Below the pieces are notes generated by a model, which worked only from the letters and a program-made list of their open reading frames with translations, ran no database searches and was not told where the DNA came from. Below are positions 16,141 through 25,843 of a stretch of DNA of 59,768 nucleotides, piece by piece. The DNA lies in NCBI GenBank assembly GCA_031256035.1, contig JAIRRJ010000057.1, positions 1-59,768 of the forward strand, written 5' to 3'. Source of the DNA: Treponema sp. GTDB taxonomy: Bacteria > Spirochaetota > Spirochaetia > Treponematales > Breznakiellaceae. The translations under genes and the position numbers were made by a program. The first letter of the stretch is position 1, and the number at the start of each line of letters is the position of its first letter.

Positions 16141-18022
16141 CAACAATGATAATAAACTGCCGGGGGGATCTCAAGCCCGGCGGCCAAATGGTTTTGCTCT
16201 TATTTTCTTTCTAATAATGGCGGGTCTTTTTGCCGCCTTTTTTTTCAGAAGCGATTCATCGGCGGTCAGGGAAATTCCGTATTCGGAATTTACACGCTTT
16301 ATTGAACAAAATCAGATAGAATCCGTTACTATTCACGACAATAATACAGTGAATATTTCCATGAAGGGCACCTCTTCCAGCGGCGCGGTGCAGTTTAAGA
16401 CCCGAATACCTTATACCGATCCGGGTCTTTTACCCATTTTGCAGGAAAAAAATATTAATATATCCGGCGTTGCTACAAGAGTTACAATATGGCGCATTAT
16501 GCTTGATATGCTTCCCTGGTTTATTGGCTTTGGAATTATTATGTTTGTGTTCAGGAATATGCAGGGCGTAGGAAGCAGAACTTTTCAATTCGGAAAAAGC
16601 AGAGCCAAACGTTACCATGAAGAAGGAAAGAAGGTAAGTTTTTCCGATGTAGCGGGGCAAAAAGACGCCAAGTACGAACTTGAAGAAGTTGTGGAGTTCC
16701 TGAAAAATCCGCAGAAGTTCACCAAGATGGGCGCGCGCATTCCCAAGGGCGTGCTTCTTGTCGGTATGCCCGGCACCGGTAAAACGCTCATGGCGCGTTC
16801 CGTGGCGGGTGAAGCCGGTGTCGCTTTCTTTCATATGTCAGGCTCCGATTTTGTGGAAATGTTTGTCGGAGTTGGGGCAAGCCGCGTCAGGGACCTGTTT
16901 GATCAGGGAAGAAAAAGCGCGCCGTGTATAATTTTTATTGATGAATTGGATGCGGTAGGACGCACCCGCGGCGCGGGCTACGGCGGCGGTCATGACGAAC
17001 GCGAACAGACATTGAATCAACTGCTGGTGGAAATGGACGGCTTTGATTCAAAAGACGGGGTAATAATCCTTGCCGCCACAAACCGTCCCGATGTTCTTGA
17101 TCCGGCGTTGCTGCGTCCGGGGCGTTTCGACCGGCAGGTGGTAGTGGCAATGCCGGATATAAAAGAGCGCGAGGCAATTCTGCAAATTCACGCCGGGAAA
17201 ATTACTCTGGACAAGAATGTTGATCTTGTCCGCATTGCCAGAGCTACGCCGGGAATGAGCGGCGCGGATATCGCCAACCTTGTGAATGAAGCGGCTCTGT
17301 TCGCCGCGCGCAAAGATAAAACCGAAGTGCAGATGTCAGATTTTGAAGAAGCCAGAGACAAGGTACTGATGGGCGTGGCGAGAAAAACACTTGTGGTGTC
17401 CGACAAGGAGCGCCGCATGACCGCTATTCATGAGGCAGGCCATGCCCTGCTTCATTACTTCCTCAAGAACGCAGACCCTTTACACAAGGTTACAATTGTC
17501 CCGCACGGGAGGGCGCTGGGCATGGCTCTTTCCCTTCCCGAAGAAGACAGCTACAGCCGTGCAAAAGGCTGGATTGAAGATCGTATCGCGATTTGTTACG
17601 GCGGCTGGCTGGCGGAAAAACTTTTTTACGATGAGACAACCACCGGCACGAAGAACGACATTCAGCAGGCGACTGAGATGGCGCGTAACATGGTATGCGA
17701 GTGGGGCATGGCGGAGGAACTGGGGCCTGTCGCCTACGGGCAGGAAGACGAGCCGATTTTCCTCGGCAAAGAAATTGCCAGACACAAAGATTATTCTGAA
17801 GAAACCGCCCAGCGCATTGATCGGGCAGTCAGGGAAATCCTTGACCGCGCCAGAGACAACGCGTGTAAAATCATAGAAAGTAAAAAGACAGAGATGGAAA
17901 ATCTTGCAGACGCCCTGATTGCGCGTGAAACTTTAATCGATGATGAAGTGCGGCAGATTCTTGGGCTTCCGCCAAAAGAAAATTCAGCTTTTCTGGGCGA
18001 AGGAGGTCAGGTCAAGGTATGA
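16133..18022 (+). CDS. ftsH: ATP-dependent membrane zinc protease FtsH
   Basis: The 629-residue protein has TM1 near 20-37, a periplasmic loop and TM2 near 120-140. The AAA domain follows: Walker A GMPGTGKT (about 206-213), Walker [12 protein letters not shown], and second region of homology [20 protein letters not shown]. The zinc-protease motif HEAGH lies near residue 435. Length and order match FtsH. It overlaps tilS at the start and the next gene by ATGA at the end, so translation is probably coupled. Confidence 0.98.
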   Translation: MFNNNDNKLPGGSQARRPNGFALIFFLIMAGLFAAFFFRSDSSAVREIPYSEFTRFIEQNQIESVTIHDNNTVNISMKGTSSSGAVQFKTRIPYTDPGLLPILQEKNINISGVATRVTIWRIMLDMLPWFIGFGIIMFVFRNMQGVGSRTFQFGKSRAKRYHEEGKKVSFSDVAGQKDAKYELEEVVEFLKNPQKFTKMGARIPKGVLLVGMPGTGKTLMARSVAGEAGVAFFHMSGSDFVEMFVGVGASRVRDLFDQGRKSAPCIIFIDELDAVGRTRGAGYGGGHDEREQTLNQLLVEMDGFDSKDGVIILAATNRPDVLDPALLRPGRFDRQVVVAMPDIKEREAILQIHAGKITLDKNVDLVRIARATPGMSGADIANLVNEAALFAARKDKTEVQMSDFEEARDKVLMGVARKTLVVSDKERRMTAIHEAGHALLHYFLKNADPLHKVTIVPHGRALGMALSLPEEDSYSRAKGWIEDRIAICYGGWLAEKLFYDETTTGTKNDIQQATEMARNMVCEWGMAEELGPVAYGQEDEPIFLGKEIARHKDYSEETAQRIDRAVREILDRARDNACKIIESKKTEMENLADALIARETLIDDEVRQILGLPPKENSAFLGEGGQVKV

Positions 18023-19788
18023 GATTACGTCCCGTTCTGCCCATACTGTTATTTGCCATTGTTCTTTCCGGTCTTTTCGCCCAAACGGACGATGCGGAAG
18101 TTGCCGGACAATATGTTAAGTGGGTAGAGCAGGCAATGGCGGAAGGTCGCTGGAACGAAGCTGCTGCGGCTATTGAGCGGGCTGCCGCTTTTTCCGGCGT
18201 TTCTTCGGACATTTCATACCTTCTTGCGCTCTCGCGCCGCCATGAAGGAAAAAGCAGAAACGTTATTCTGGAAGCTCTGGACAGGGCAATTGAAACAAAC
18301 CGCTGGGTAAATTATAGCGAAACGCAGGCGCTTCTGTTAAAAGCAGGGCATCTTACCGGTATGCGCAGTTATTCCACTGCTCTTGAGCTTCTCGAAGAGG
18401 CAGGGGACAGCGCCGATTCTGCGGTATTGCGGCTGTTGGCTTTAAGGGGTCTTGCGGCGGATCATGACACAGCACAAATCAATATTGATCCCTTAAACGC
18501 CTTGGCGCGGTTTCGCAGCCGCGTGCTTGAGACCATGGATAAATATCCGCGCGATCCTCGGCCATTGCGTATTTTTTTGGAGTATGCGCGGGGAACTTCG
18601 TTGCAAAAAGCGCATAACAGAAAACCTGAACCCTCCATGCTTGCGGAAAGCGATCTCAATCTGCTTGAACTTGCGCTCAGGCGGCTGCCCTTTCTCCTTG
18701 AAACCGATCCCGAACTTGCCTGGATGGCGGCTCCGTTTATACGAGACATGGAAACTGCAAGACGATATATTGTTTCTTACAGGGCAGGAGCGCTGACGCC
18801 GCAGGCAAATGAAAATTTTAAGCCCAGTCCCGGTTCTGTTGCAGTGGCTCTCAACCTTGGAATCATCGGTGACAATGATGCGGTGAACGAGCTGTTAAAA
18901 ACTGACGGAGAACTTGTTCTTCATAAGGACATTATCACAGAAATAGACGGTTTGCTTCGCACTGAAGAAGGGCGGCGGCTTCTGTCGCAAAAACTACATT
19001 CTTTTTCAGGAATTATTACATATAACACCGACCATGACGGGTATGCGGAGTCAACGACTGTTTACAGGGAGGGGACGCTTCAGGAAGTTACGTTTGACTT
19101 TAGGAGGAGCGGCAGCGCCGATCTGCGGATTTCCTTCGGAGACGGCGGTTTTCCCCTGTCGGCTGAACGCCGGATTGCCGGAGATTCGTATGCGCGTGTC
19201 CGCTGGGAACGGTATCCTGCAGTTCTTGAGGTTAATCTTGCCGCTGAGACTTTTTTATTCCGGCCTGCTGAGTTTCAATTTGCTCCTGTGACGCTCATTG
19301 AGCTTGGCGGCAGCAATAATTATGCGGGTCTTGCATACCCTGTCCTGCAGTATCAAAACACAGAGCTTACGCGCAGAACGCTTGTTTCGTTTTGCTCAAG
19401 TCTTCGCCGCCCCAGCGTAGAATTTTACGGCGCTGTTGAGGAAATCTTTCTTGAGCGGGGAATTCCACGGCAGGCAGTTGAGACATTGAACGGAAAACGT
19501 GTTTCAGTTACAGATTTTGCAAACGGAGCGCCGGTGATTCAACGGCTTGATCTGGATTTGGACGGTAGAATGGAAACAATACGCCGTTTTCGCCGACCCG
19601 GTCCTGATTTTTCTGAGTTCCTTGATTACCGCAGCCTGATTTCTTCTTCCGAAAGCGACTGGACAGGTGATGGATTATACAAAACCGGCGAGGTGTATCT
19701 GCAGGATGGTTCTGTTGTTTATTCATGGGATATGGAAGGCGGCGGTATAATGGACCATTCTGAAACAAAAAACGGAAATGACAGATGA
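18019..19788 (+). CDS. Exported helical-repeat protein of unknown function, coupled to ftsH
   Basis: The 589-residue protein has a signal peptide (RPVLPILLFAIVLSGLFA, about 3-21) and TPR-like helices at about 30-330 (WVEQAMAEGRWNEAAAAIER; ALELLEEAGDSADSAVL). The C-terminal beta part repeats a YNTDHDGYAES and DLDLDGRMETI type of acidic loop, like calcium-binding D-x-D-x-D-G loops. Four-nt overlaps join it to ftsH and to the HtrA-like gene, so the three may act together in envelope protein quality control (inference). Its codons for EYARGTSLQKAHN come from a copy of the element found in the aconitase gene (18585-18613). Family not recognised. Confidence 0.7.
   Translation: MRLRPVLPILLFAIVLSGLFAQTDDAEVAGQYVKWVEQAMAEGRWNEAAAAIERAAAFSGVSSDISYLLALSRRHEGKSRNVILEALDRAIETNRWVNYSETQALLLKAGHLTGMRSYSTALELLEEAGDSADSAVLRLLALRGLAADHDTAQINIDPLNALARFRSRVLETMDKYPRDPRPLRIFLEYARGTSLQKAHNRKPEPSMLAESDLNLLELALRRLPFLLETDPELAWMAAPFIRDMETARRYIVSYRAGALTPQANENFKPSPGSVAVALNLGIIGDNDAVNELLKTDGELVLHKDIITEIDGLLRTEEGRRLLSQKLHSFSGIITYNTDHDGYAESTTVYREGTLQEVTFDFRRSGSADLRISFGDGGFPLSAERRIAGDSYARVRWERYPAVLEVNLAAETFLFRPAEFQFAPVTLIELGGSNNYAGLAYPVLQYQNTELTRRTLVSFCSSLRRPSVEFYGAVEEIFLERGIPRQAVETLNGKRVSVTDFANGAPVIQRLDLDLDGRMETIRRFRRPGPDFSEFLDYRSLISSSESDWTGDGLYKTGEVYLQDGSVVYSWDMEGGGIMDHSETKNGNDR
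18585..18613. repeat. Copy of the 27-bp intragenic element (plus-strand gene)
   Basis: TGCGCGGGGAACTTCG then TTGCAAAAAGCGC, differing at few positions from the copies at 21613, 21637, 22941 and 23777. Here it is read in the orientation opposite to the copies in the aconitase-family gene and encodes ARGTSLQKAH. Confidence 0.75.
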
Positions 19789-21602
19789 AAACACGGTTAT
19801 TTTTCCCCGCTGTGGCGGTGTTATTGTTTTTTTCGTGTACAGGCCTTGAAACCGATAAATCCGAGGCTCTGAACAAGACTGCAAGTACAATCAGGCTTGA
19901 AGATATAAGAAAGCAGCTTCAGGAGAATCCGGTTTATGCTCTTCATCTGGCCGGAATGTACAGGGAAATTTATCACGTTACGCCAAACGAAGAAAATGAA
20001 GATTGGCGGATATTGACACAATATGAAAATGAAGCGATTGAAGTTCTTCGTTCTTTCAAGGAAAAAGCAGTTGAAGAAGAACGCTGGGATGATGCGGCTT
20101 CATTTGACAGATCCCTTGCCGCTCTTGGAATTGAAGTTGAAAATCCGGGACTTGAGCCATCATTTATTCTTGCGGACGCAAAAAAAAGATTGGCCGACGG
20201 CGATATTTTGGGCGCATTCCTTAAAGCGGTTAAATATCAGGAAATTACGCCGATGGATTTTGATACGGCGTATTTGTTTCTTGAAAAAGCTGTAAATGTA
20301 AAACAGCGCAGGGCGGCGGCTTTTTTCCTTGCAGCAGCCGAAGCCGCAAAGGGCGCAATCCCCGGTGATCTGCGTGAATACGCCCAGGGCCGTGATAATG
20401 TTTCCGACATGATCAAGGGAGTTGCCACTGTTTTGATTGATAAGGGAATGAGAGTTGAAAGGGGAAGGGCTATGCCCGACAGGGTATTAGGTTCTGCTTT
20501 TTTTGTTGACGCATCCGGTCTGTTGATCACAAACTACCATGTCATAGCCAGCGAGGTCGATCCGAAATATAAGGGCTATTCACGAATGTATATCCGCATG
20601 GGAGATGCTTCAAGCCCGCGTTACCCTGCACGCGTTATCGGCTGGGACAAGGCGCTTGATCTCGCTTTGATTAAGACGGAGTACGAAACCGAATATGTTT
20701 TTTCACTGGCAGACCGCATAATTCCCCAGGTAGGAGACACGATTATTGCGATTGGGTCGCCTGTCGGACTAGAAAAAACCGTAACGCAGGGAATAGTGTC
20801 TTCACTAAGCAGGCGTTTTTTACAAATAGGAAATGTAATCCAGATTGACGCTGCGGTGAATGTCGGTAACTCGGGAGGGCCTGTTGTTGATAGCTATGGG
20901 CGGCTTGTGGGGATCGTTTACGCCGGCGCACCGCAGTTTCAGGGGCTGAACTTTGCAGTTCCGGCTGAACGTCTTGCTTCAGCACTTCCGGCGATGATAA
21001 AAGGCGGAAAGGCACAGCGATCATGGCTTGGTTTTGTTTTAAGCGAAACATTTTCAGGCGCCGAGATAATTTATGTTGCACCGGGAACACCCGCCAGACA
21101 GCATCAGGTAAGTGAAGGTTCATTTATCAAAACAATCAATGGTACTACGATTACCGCTCCTCAGGGCGGGTTAATTCCCTCGCTGCAGGACTATATTTTT
21201 CAGTTTAACCCGGGAGAGCTTGTGGCCGTTGAAACAGCCGATGAAGACGGAAATGTAAAAAAACAGGTCATGATGACTGTTCCCCGTCCCGACATACCGC
21301 TTGCGGAAGCTTTGAAGGCGGATAAACGTGAAAGAATAGCCGCTCCGTTGTTCGGCATGATCCTTACTCCGGTACAAGGCAGTTTTTTTTCATCTAACTT
21401 TATGGTTAAAAAAGTAGTTCGCGGTTCAATAGCGGATGAAGCCGGTATTTCCGAGCAGGACCCGGTATCAATCAATCGTTTGCGTATAATGGAAAATAAT
21501 GAAATGGTTGTGCTGGAGATTTCAGTGAAAAAACGCCGTATGGGTTATCTTGAAGCAATAATGCGGTTGGCGGCATTTCTAGATTTGCCTGATACATTGT
21601 AA
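19785..21602 (+). CDS. HtrA-like S1C serine protease lipoprotein with PDZ domains
   Basis: The 605-residue protein has a lipoprotein signal with lipobox VLLFFSC (Cys about 18). Residues 25-210 are helical, TPR-like. The trypsin-like domain follows with His in LLITNYHVIASE, Asp in DKALDLALIK and Ser in VGNSGGPVVDSYG, then PDZ-like parts at about 420-600. The complete catalytic triad predicts an active periplasmic protease anchored by lipid. The unusual part is the large N-terminal helical domain, longer than in DegP or DegQ. It is translationally coupled to the preceding exported protein (ATGA overlap) and converges with the aconitase gene 6 nt later. A second HtrA gene lies at 25844-27349. 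Confidence 0.9.
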   Translation: MKTRLFFPAVAVLLFFSCTGLETDKSEALNKTASTIRLEDIRKQLQENPVYALHLAGMYREIYHVTPNEENEDWRILTQYENEAIEVLRSFKEKAVEEERWDDAASFDRSLAALGIEVENPGLEPSFILADAKKRLADGDILGAFLKAVKYQEITPMDFDTAYLFLEKAVNVKQRRAAAFFLAAAEAAKGAIPGDLREYAQGRDNVSDMIKGVATVLIDKGMRVERGRAMPDRVLGSAFFVDASGLLITNYHVIASEVDPKYKGYSRMYIRMGDASSPRYPARVIGWDKALDLALIKTEYETEYVFSLADRIIPQVGDTIIAIGSPVGLEKTVTQGIVSSLSRRFLQIGNVIQIDAAVNVGNSGGPVVDSYGRLVGIVYAGAPQFQGLNFAVPAERLASALPAMIKGGKAQRSWLGFVLSETFSGAEIIYVAPGTPARQHQVSEGSFIKTINGTTITAPQGGLIPSLQDYIFQFNPGELVAVETADEDGNVKKQVMMTVPRPDIPLAEALKADKRERIAAPLFGMILTPVQGSFFSSNFMVKKVVRGSIADEAGISEQDPVSINRLRIMENNEMVVLEISVKKRRMGYLEAIMRLAAFLDLPDTL

Positions 21603-21608
21603 TTAACA

Positions 21609-23981
21609 CTAATGCGCGGGAAACTTCGTTGCAAAATGCACGGGAAACTTCGTTGCAAAATGCGCGTAATAATTAATCAGGCAGCCGTTAATCAGTATCT
21701 GCCTTTCAGAATCGGTAAGTTCCCCCAAAGAAACCTTGATTTCCGTAATTGTATCGCCTAACACGAAGCCCGTAATTGTTTCCTTTTTTTGCAGCAATGC
21801 ATCTTTGAGTCCGGGAAAGAAAATGTAGCTGCCGGTACTGATTACTTTTTCATCGGTAATAATGAAAGGCAAAATGCCCCAGTTGATAAGGTTCGAACGG
21901 TAACGTTTTGTGGCGTATTCCAGCGCAAAATTTGCCGACGCGCCCAGTACCCGCTGGCAGGATGCTGCCTGTTCGCGTGCGGAACCGTCTCCGGGCTTGC
22001 GGGCAAAGATTGCGCTGCCGAGGGAAAAATCTGAAAGCTCCAATTTTTCGCAGCCGGGTATCTTTCTTATAGTGTTAAGCAGTCCGGGCATTTCTTCATC
22101 CGCCTTTCCGTCATGGCGCAATTGTTCGAGCGTCTGCACGTTTTTTGCCCGCTCTACATACCCAGGGTCCTTGCGGCTTAGAGTGAATTCTGCCAGCTTT
22201 AACGGATTTGAACGGTAAGACGAAGTTTCACCCGACGGAATAAGTTCGTCGGTGGTGGTAACAGGGTCGGTGATGAAACTGACCACCTTCAATAGGAGGT
22301 TTTCCGGCAGCGCTGGCATTTTCGGCCAGTCTTTGATGTTGGGGCCAAAGACGAGTTTAGTTTCAGATAACGGAGCGCCTGTGCCATTGTAGACCCGTTT
22401 GTCGTAAATGCTCCTGTCAAAGACAAACCTGTATTTGCCGAAAGGAATATCAATGTCCGTTGCGGATGTAATCCTGCCGCCGTTTGCCGCGGTTGCGGCA
22501 ATTGAGCGGGCATCCATCAAGGCTACGGAGGCAATCTGTCCGTCTGTGGGCTTTGAGCCTTCGCGGTTTGGGAAATTGCTGGTAACGTGGCGGATGGAAA
22601 GTTCGCCGTTTGCCGGTGTGTCCCCAGCGCCGAAGCATGGGCCGCAGAAGGCTTCCCGTACAAGGACGCCTGATTTCATTAATGTTTCAACGGCGCCGTT
22701 TTTTACCAGTTCAAGATAAACAGGCTGGCTCTCCGGGTACACGCTCATGGAAAAATTACTGTTACCAATGGATGCGCCCTTCATTATATCAACCGCCGCC
22801 ATGATGTTGCTGAAAATCCCGCCTGAACAGCCGGCGATAACCGCCTGATCCGCCCACACCCCGCCGTCATGGTATTTCAACCCAAGGTTGAGGCTTGTAT
22901 CCCTTACGCCAAGCGCTTTCAGCCCGTCTTCTTCGTTTTTTGCGCGGGAAACTTCGTTACAAAATGCCAAAATGTCTTTTGCGTTTTGCTGTAATTCTTT
23001 AATCGTGTACACATTGCTTGGGTGGAAGGGCAGAGCGATGCACGGTTCAATTTTTGAAAGACAAATGCTGATAAATCCGTCATAGTAAGCGGCATCTGCG
23101 GGTTTAAGTTCCCTGTATTCGCTGCCTCGTCCGTGCTCATCTAAATATGTTTTAACCTGATCATCTGTTTTCCAGATTGAGGACCAGCAGGTAGTCTCAG
23201 TGGTCATTACGTCTATGCCGTTACGGAAATCAACGGATAGTTTTGCAACACCATCACCCGTGAATTCCATCACCTTATTTTTCACATAACCGTTGCTGAA
23301 CACTGCCTTAATGATCGCAAGCGCCACATCCTGCGGACCGACACCTTTTGCGGGTTCGCCCGAAAGAAAAATCCCCACTACCTCAGGATTCGCCATATCG
23401 TAGGTTCTGCCCACAAGCTGCTTCGCAAGTTCGCCGCCCCCTTCGCCCACCGCCATAGTTCCCAACGCACCGTAACGGGTGTGGCTGTCAGAGCCGAGGA
23501 TCATCTTCCCGCAGCCAGCCATCATTTCGCGGTTGTAGCTGTGGATCACGGCAAGATGAGGCGGCACATAAATACCGCCGTATTTGCGCGCCGCGGACAG
23601 GGCGAACACATGATCATCCTGATTGATTGTTCCCCCCACCGCGCACAGGCTGTTGTGGCAGTTTGTCAGCACATACGGCACAGGGAATCTTTCCATGCCG
23701 CTGGCGCGGGCAGTTTGAATTATCCCCACATAAGTAATGTCGTGTGAGGTAAGAGAATCGAATTTCAAGGTCAGATTGCGCGGGAAACTTCGTTGCAAAA
23801 TACGTTCATCTTTACTTGTGTTATGAGCTGATAAAATCCCATGGGAAATAGTTCCCTTTCGCGCCTGCTCTTTGGAAACGGATATGCCCCGCTGTTTCAA
23901 TTTTGCTGACGTCTCCGCATCATCGCGGATAATTTCAGAGCCGTTTATAAGATATGCCCCGCTGTTAAAAAGTTCGATCAT
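21609..23981 (-). CDS. Aconitase-family hydratase (YbhJ-like) carrying repeat-derived inserts
   Basis: The 790-residue protein has the aconitase layout: SHDITYVGIIQTARASG, LTNCHNSLCAVGG, ILGSDSHTRYG, GEGGGELAKQLVGRTYD, then IAGCSGGIFSN and FCGPCFGAGDTPANG. The Cys in AGCSGG and the two in CGPC are the usual [4Fe-4S] ligands, and the C-terminal swivel domain follows (AAANGGRITSATDID). It resembles the YbhJ-type predicted hydratases more than citrate-cycle aconitase; the substrate is not known. Four copies of a roughly 27-bp element lie in it and encode LQRSFPRN, FCNEVSRAK and the C-terminal HFATKFPVHFATKFPAH. It overlaps the GH2 gene by 17 nt and ends a long minus-strand operon. Confidence 0.88.
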   Translation of the reverse strand: MIELFNSGAYLINGSEIIRDDAETSAKLKQRGISVSKEQARKGTISHGILSAHNTSKDERILQRSFPRNLTLKFDSLTSHDITYVGIIQTARASGMERFPVPYVLTNCHNSLCAVGGTINQDDHVFALSAARKYGGIYVPPHLAVIHSYNREMMAGCGKMILGSDSHTRYGALGTMAVGEGGGELAKQLVGRTYDMANPEVVGIFLSGEPAKGVGPQDVALAIIKAVFSNGYVKNKVMEFTGDGVAKLSVDFRNGIDVMTTETTCWSSIWKTDDQVKTYLDEHGRGSEYRELKPADAAYYDGFISICLSKIEPCIALPFHPSNVYTIKELQQNAKDILAFCNEVSRAKNEEDGLKALGVRDTSLNLGLKYHDGGVWADQAVIAGCSGGIFSNIMAAVDIMKGASIGNSNFSMSVYPESQPVYLELVKNGAVETLMKSGVLVREAFCGPCFGAGDTPANGELSIRHVTSNFPNREGSKPTDGQIASVALMDARSIAATAANGGRITSATDIDIPFGKYRFVFDRSIYDKRVYNGTGAPLSETKLVFGPNIKDWPKMPALPENLLLKVVSFITDPVTTTDELIPSGETSSYRSNPLKLAEFTLSRKDPGYVERAKNVQTLEQLRHDGKADEEMPGLLNTIRKIPGCEKLELSDFSLGSAIFARKPGDGSAREQAASCQRVLGASANFALEYATKRYRSNLINWGILPFIITDEKVISTGSYIFFPGLKDALLQKKETITGFVLGDTITEIKVSLGELTDSERQILINGCLINYYAHFATKFPVHFATKFPAH
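21613..21666. repeat. Two tandem copies of the 27-bp element, 24-bp period
   Basis: GCGCGGGAAACTTCG, then TTGCAAAAT, repeated with a period of exactly 24 bp (GGG at 21618 and 21642). On the minus strand it encodes HFATKFPV HFATKFPA H, the very last residues of the aconitase-family protein. Confidence 0.9.
22941..22967. repeat. Copy of the 27-bp element in the middle of the aconitase gene
   Basis: TGCGCGGGAAACTTCG then TTACAAAATGC, one base different from the other copies over the core. It is read on the minus strand in a second frame (AFCNEVSRAK), within a charged linker. Confidence 0.88.
23777..23803. repeat. Copy of the 27-bp element near the aconitase N-terminus
   Basis: TGCGCGGGAAACTTCG then TTGCAAAATAC. 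It is read on the minus strand in the third frame (RILQRSFPRNL), near residues 60-70. Confidence 0.88.
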
Positions 23982-25842
23982 GAGTTGTATTATTGATTAT
24001 GTTTTTTGGAATGTCAAATGCACTGCTATAATCAATTTTCATTTCTGCATAGAATTTCTGCATGACAAAAAAAGCGGGTTTTCTTGTCTTTCGATCTGCA
24101 TCAATCAGCCCCTTGCGGTTGAAGCCTTCCTGATACCGGTTAAACCTCCGTGGGCAGCGGAAATCGTAGAGTATCCAGGGGGTTGTACCGGCGACATAGG
24201 GGCATTTTTTTAAAGTTTCTACCTGTTGTTCATACAGCCGTTTTTGCTTGTCTTCCGTCCAGAGATCGTCCACGCTTCCTCGCTGCCCCAGCCTGGCATC
24301 GCCGCCGAATTCGCATATAAGAACCGGCTTTCCCGGACTGGAATTGGCAAAAAGCTTTGGCAGTTTTTCAAAATCAGGATCATACCAGCCGTAATATTCG
24401 TTGATGCCAATCACGTCAAGGAAATCAGCCAGGCGGTCGCTGATTTGTAGTTTTTCCTGATTGACAAGGCACGCCGCCGACACCAGCCGGGAATCATCAA
24501 TGGCTTTTGCCTTTTGAGCCAGCTTCGACATAAAGGCAAGCCTTGGGTCAGTGTCGGCGTTTTCGTTTCCGATTGACCAGATGATGACGCTTGCGCGGTT
24601 TCGATCCCGCATTATAAGTTCGCATAACTGATTTTCAGCGTCCGCATAGGTACGGGGATTGTCAAAAACGACAGCCCAATAAACGGGAACTTCTTCCCAC
24701 AGCAAAACTCCCTCTTCATCGGCAATCCGGGCAAAACGCGCGTCATGGGGATAGTGGGCGAGCCGCAGATATATGCCGTTCATCTCTTTCAGGTCGCGGA
24801 TGGTTTGCCGTATGATTTCATCGTTGGTTGTTTTTCCCAGAGCGAAATGATCTTCGTGAACGCAGATGCCGCGCAAGAATATTTTTTTACCGTTAAGTAA
24901 TATTTCCTGTCCTTTTGTTTTTATTTCCCGAAAACCAATGCTGTCTTGCACGCGGTCACGTACGCTGTCAACAGCGCCGCCTGGGTCAAGAGTAATGGAG
25001 ACATCATAGAGCCGCGGGTTTTCCGGACTCCACAATTCAGGCCGGGCTGAAATTTTCGCCTCTCCCTTTCCGTTTTGGACGGTGATTTCCTGTTTTATGC
25101 CCAAACCCTGAATTTCGAGTAACGCCTTGCCGTTGACAGGCGCGTTTGCGGTAATGTCCGCAAGTATTGTTGAAAAAGTCCCGTCCGGCGCAAGGCGCAC
25201 AAACCAGTCTTTGATAAATATTTGCGGAAGACGGACAAGGTAGACGTCACGGTAAATGCCGCCGTAGTTAAACCAGTCGGTATTGTCCATGGGAAGGCGG
25301 AAAGGGCTTCTGCGGGCATCGGCTGTTACCACGATTCGATTATCAGGCAGAACTGCATCGCTGATGTCGGCGTTAAAAGGAGTGGACGCGCCGTCATGCG
25401 TGCCGATGATTTTTCCATTCAGGAAAACAGTAGTTCTGTAGGCGGCACCTTCAAAACGCAACAGAAGCCGCTCGCCCTTTGTTTTTGGAATGTATCGAAA
25501 AGTTCTTGTGTAGACGCCGTGTCCTTCAAAATAATACAGTTCCGGTTTTTCCAAATTCCATGGCGCCGGAACGGTGAGCCGCTCCCATGCTTCCCAGTCA
25601 TAATCGACGGGAAGTTCGTTTCCGTTTGCGTCAAATCGGTAATCTTTGAACCAGTGTGACCGTCGGCAGGTATCGTAAAGATCAGGGGCGAAGTTCCATT
25701 TGCCGTTCAGGGACTCCGTTTCCCTGCCCATAATGTTGATAAGCCCTGAAACATCCAGCCGGGTTTGCAGATATTCAGCCTCATAATCCGCATCGTGTAT
25801 ACCCGCCAAAAAGTTGTCTGCCTTTTCCATTGCCGGCTGCAC
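23965..25842 (-). CDS. Glycoside hydrolase family 2 enzyme (beta-glucuronidase/galactosidase type)
   Basis: The 625-residue protein has a sugar-binding jelly roll (about 35-200: LNGKWNF, LTVPAPWN, YTRTF, HGVYTR), an Ig-like domain (about 205-300) and a TIM barrel (about 310-600). It has the GH2 acid/base IWSIGNENAD (Glu near 425), nucleophile VLICEFGGDA (Glu near 510) and RGICVHEDH. There is no signal peptide, so it is cytoplasmic. The substrate is not settled by sequence; it could be a beta-glucuronide or a beta-galactoside. Its stop lies 15 nt inside the aconitase gene and its start is 1 nt after the HtrA stop. Confidence 0.92.
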   Translation of the reverse strand: MQPAMEKADNFLAGIHDADYEAEYLQTRLDVSGLINIMGRETESLNGKWNFAPDLYDTCRRSHWFKDYRFDANGNELPVDYDWEAWERLTVPAPWNLEKPELYYFEGHGVYTRTFRYIPKTKGERLLLRFEGAAYRTTVFLNGKIIGTHDGASTPFNADISDAVLPDNRIVVTADARRSPFRLPMDNTDWFNYGGIYRDVYLVRLPQIFIKDWFVRLAPDGTFSTILADITANAPVNGKALLEIQGLGIKQEITVQNGKGEAKISARPELWSPENPRLYDVSITLDPGGAVDSVRDRVQDSIGFREIKTKGQEILLNGKKIFLRGICVHEDHFALGKTTNDEIIRQTIRDLKEMNGIYLRLAHYPHDARFARIADEEGVLLWEEVPVYWAVVFDNPRTYADAENQLCELIMRDRNRASVIIWSIGNENADTDPRLAFMSKLAQKAKAIDDSRLVSAACLVNQEKLQISDRLADFLDVIGINEYYGWYDPDFEKLPKLFANSSPGKPVLICEFGGDARLGQRGSVDDLWTEDKQKRLYEQQVETLKKCPYVAGTTPWILYDFRCPRRFNRYQEGFNRKGLIDADRKTRKPAFFVMQKFYAEMKIDYSSAFDIPKNIINNTTHDRTF

Positions 25843-25843
25843 C

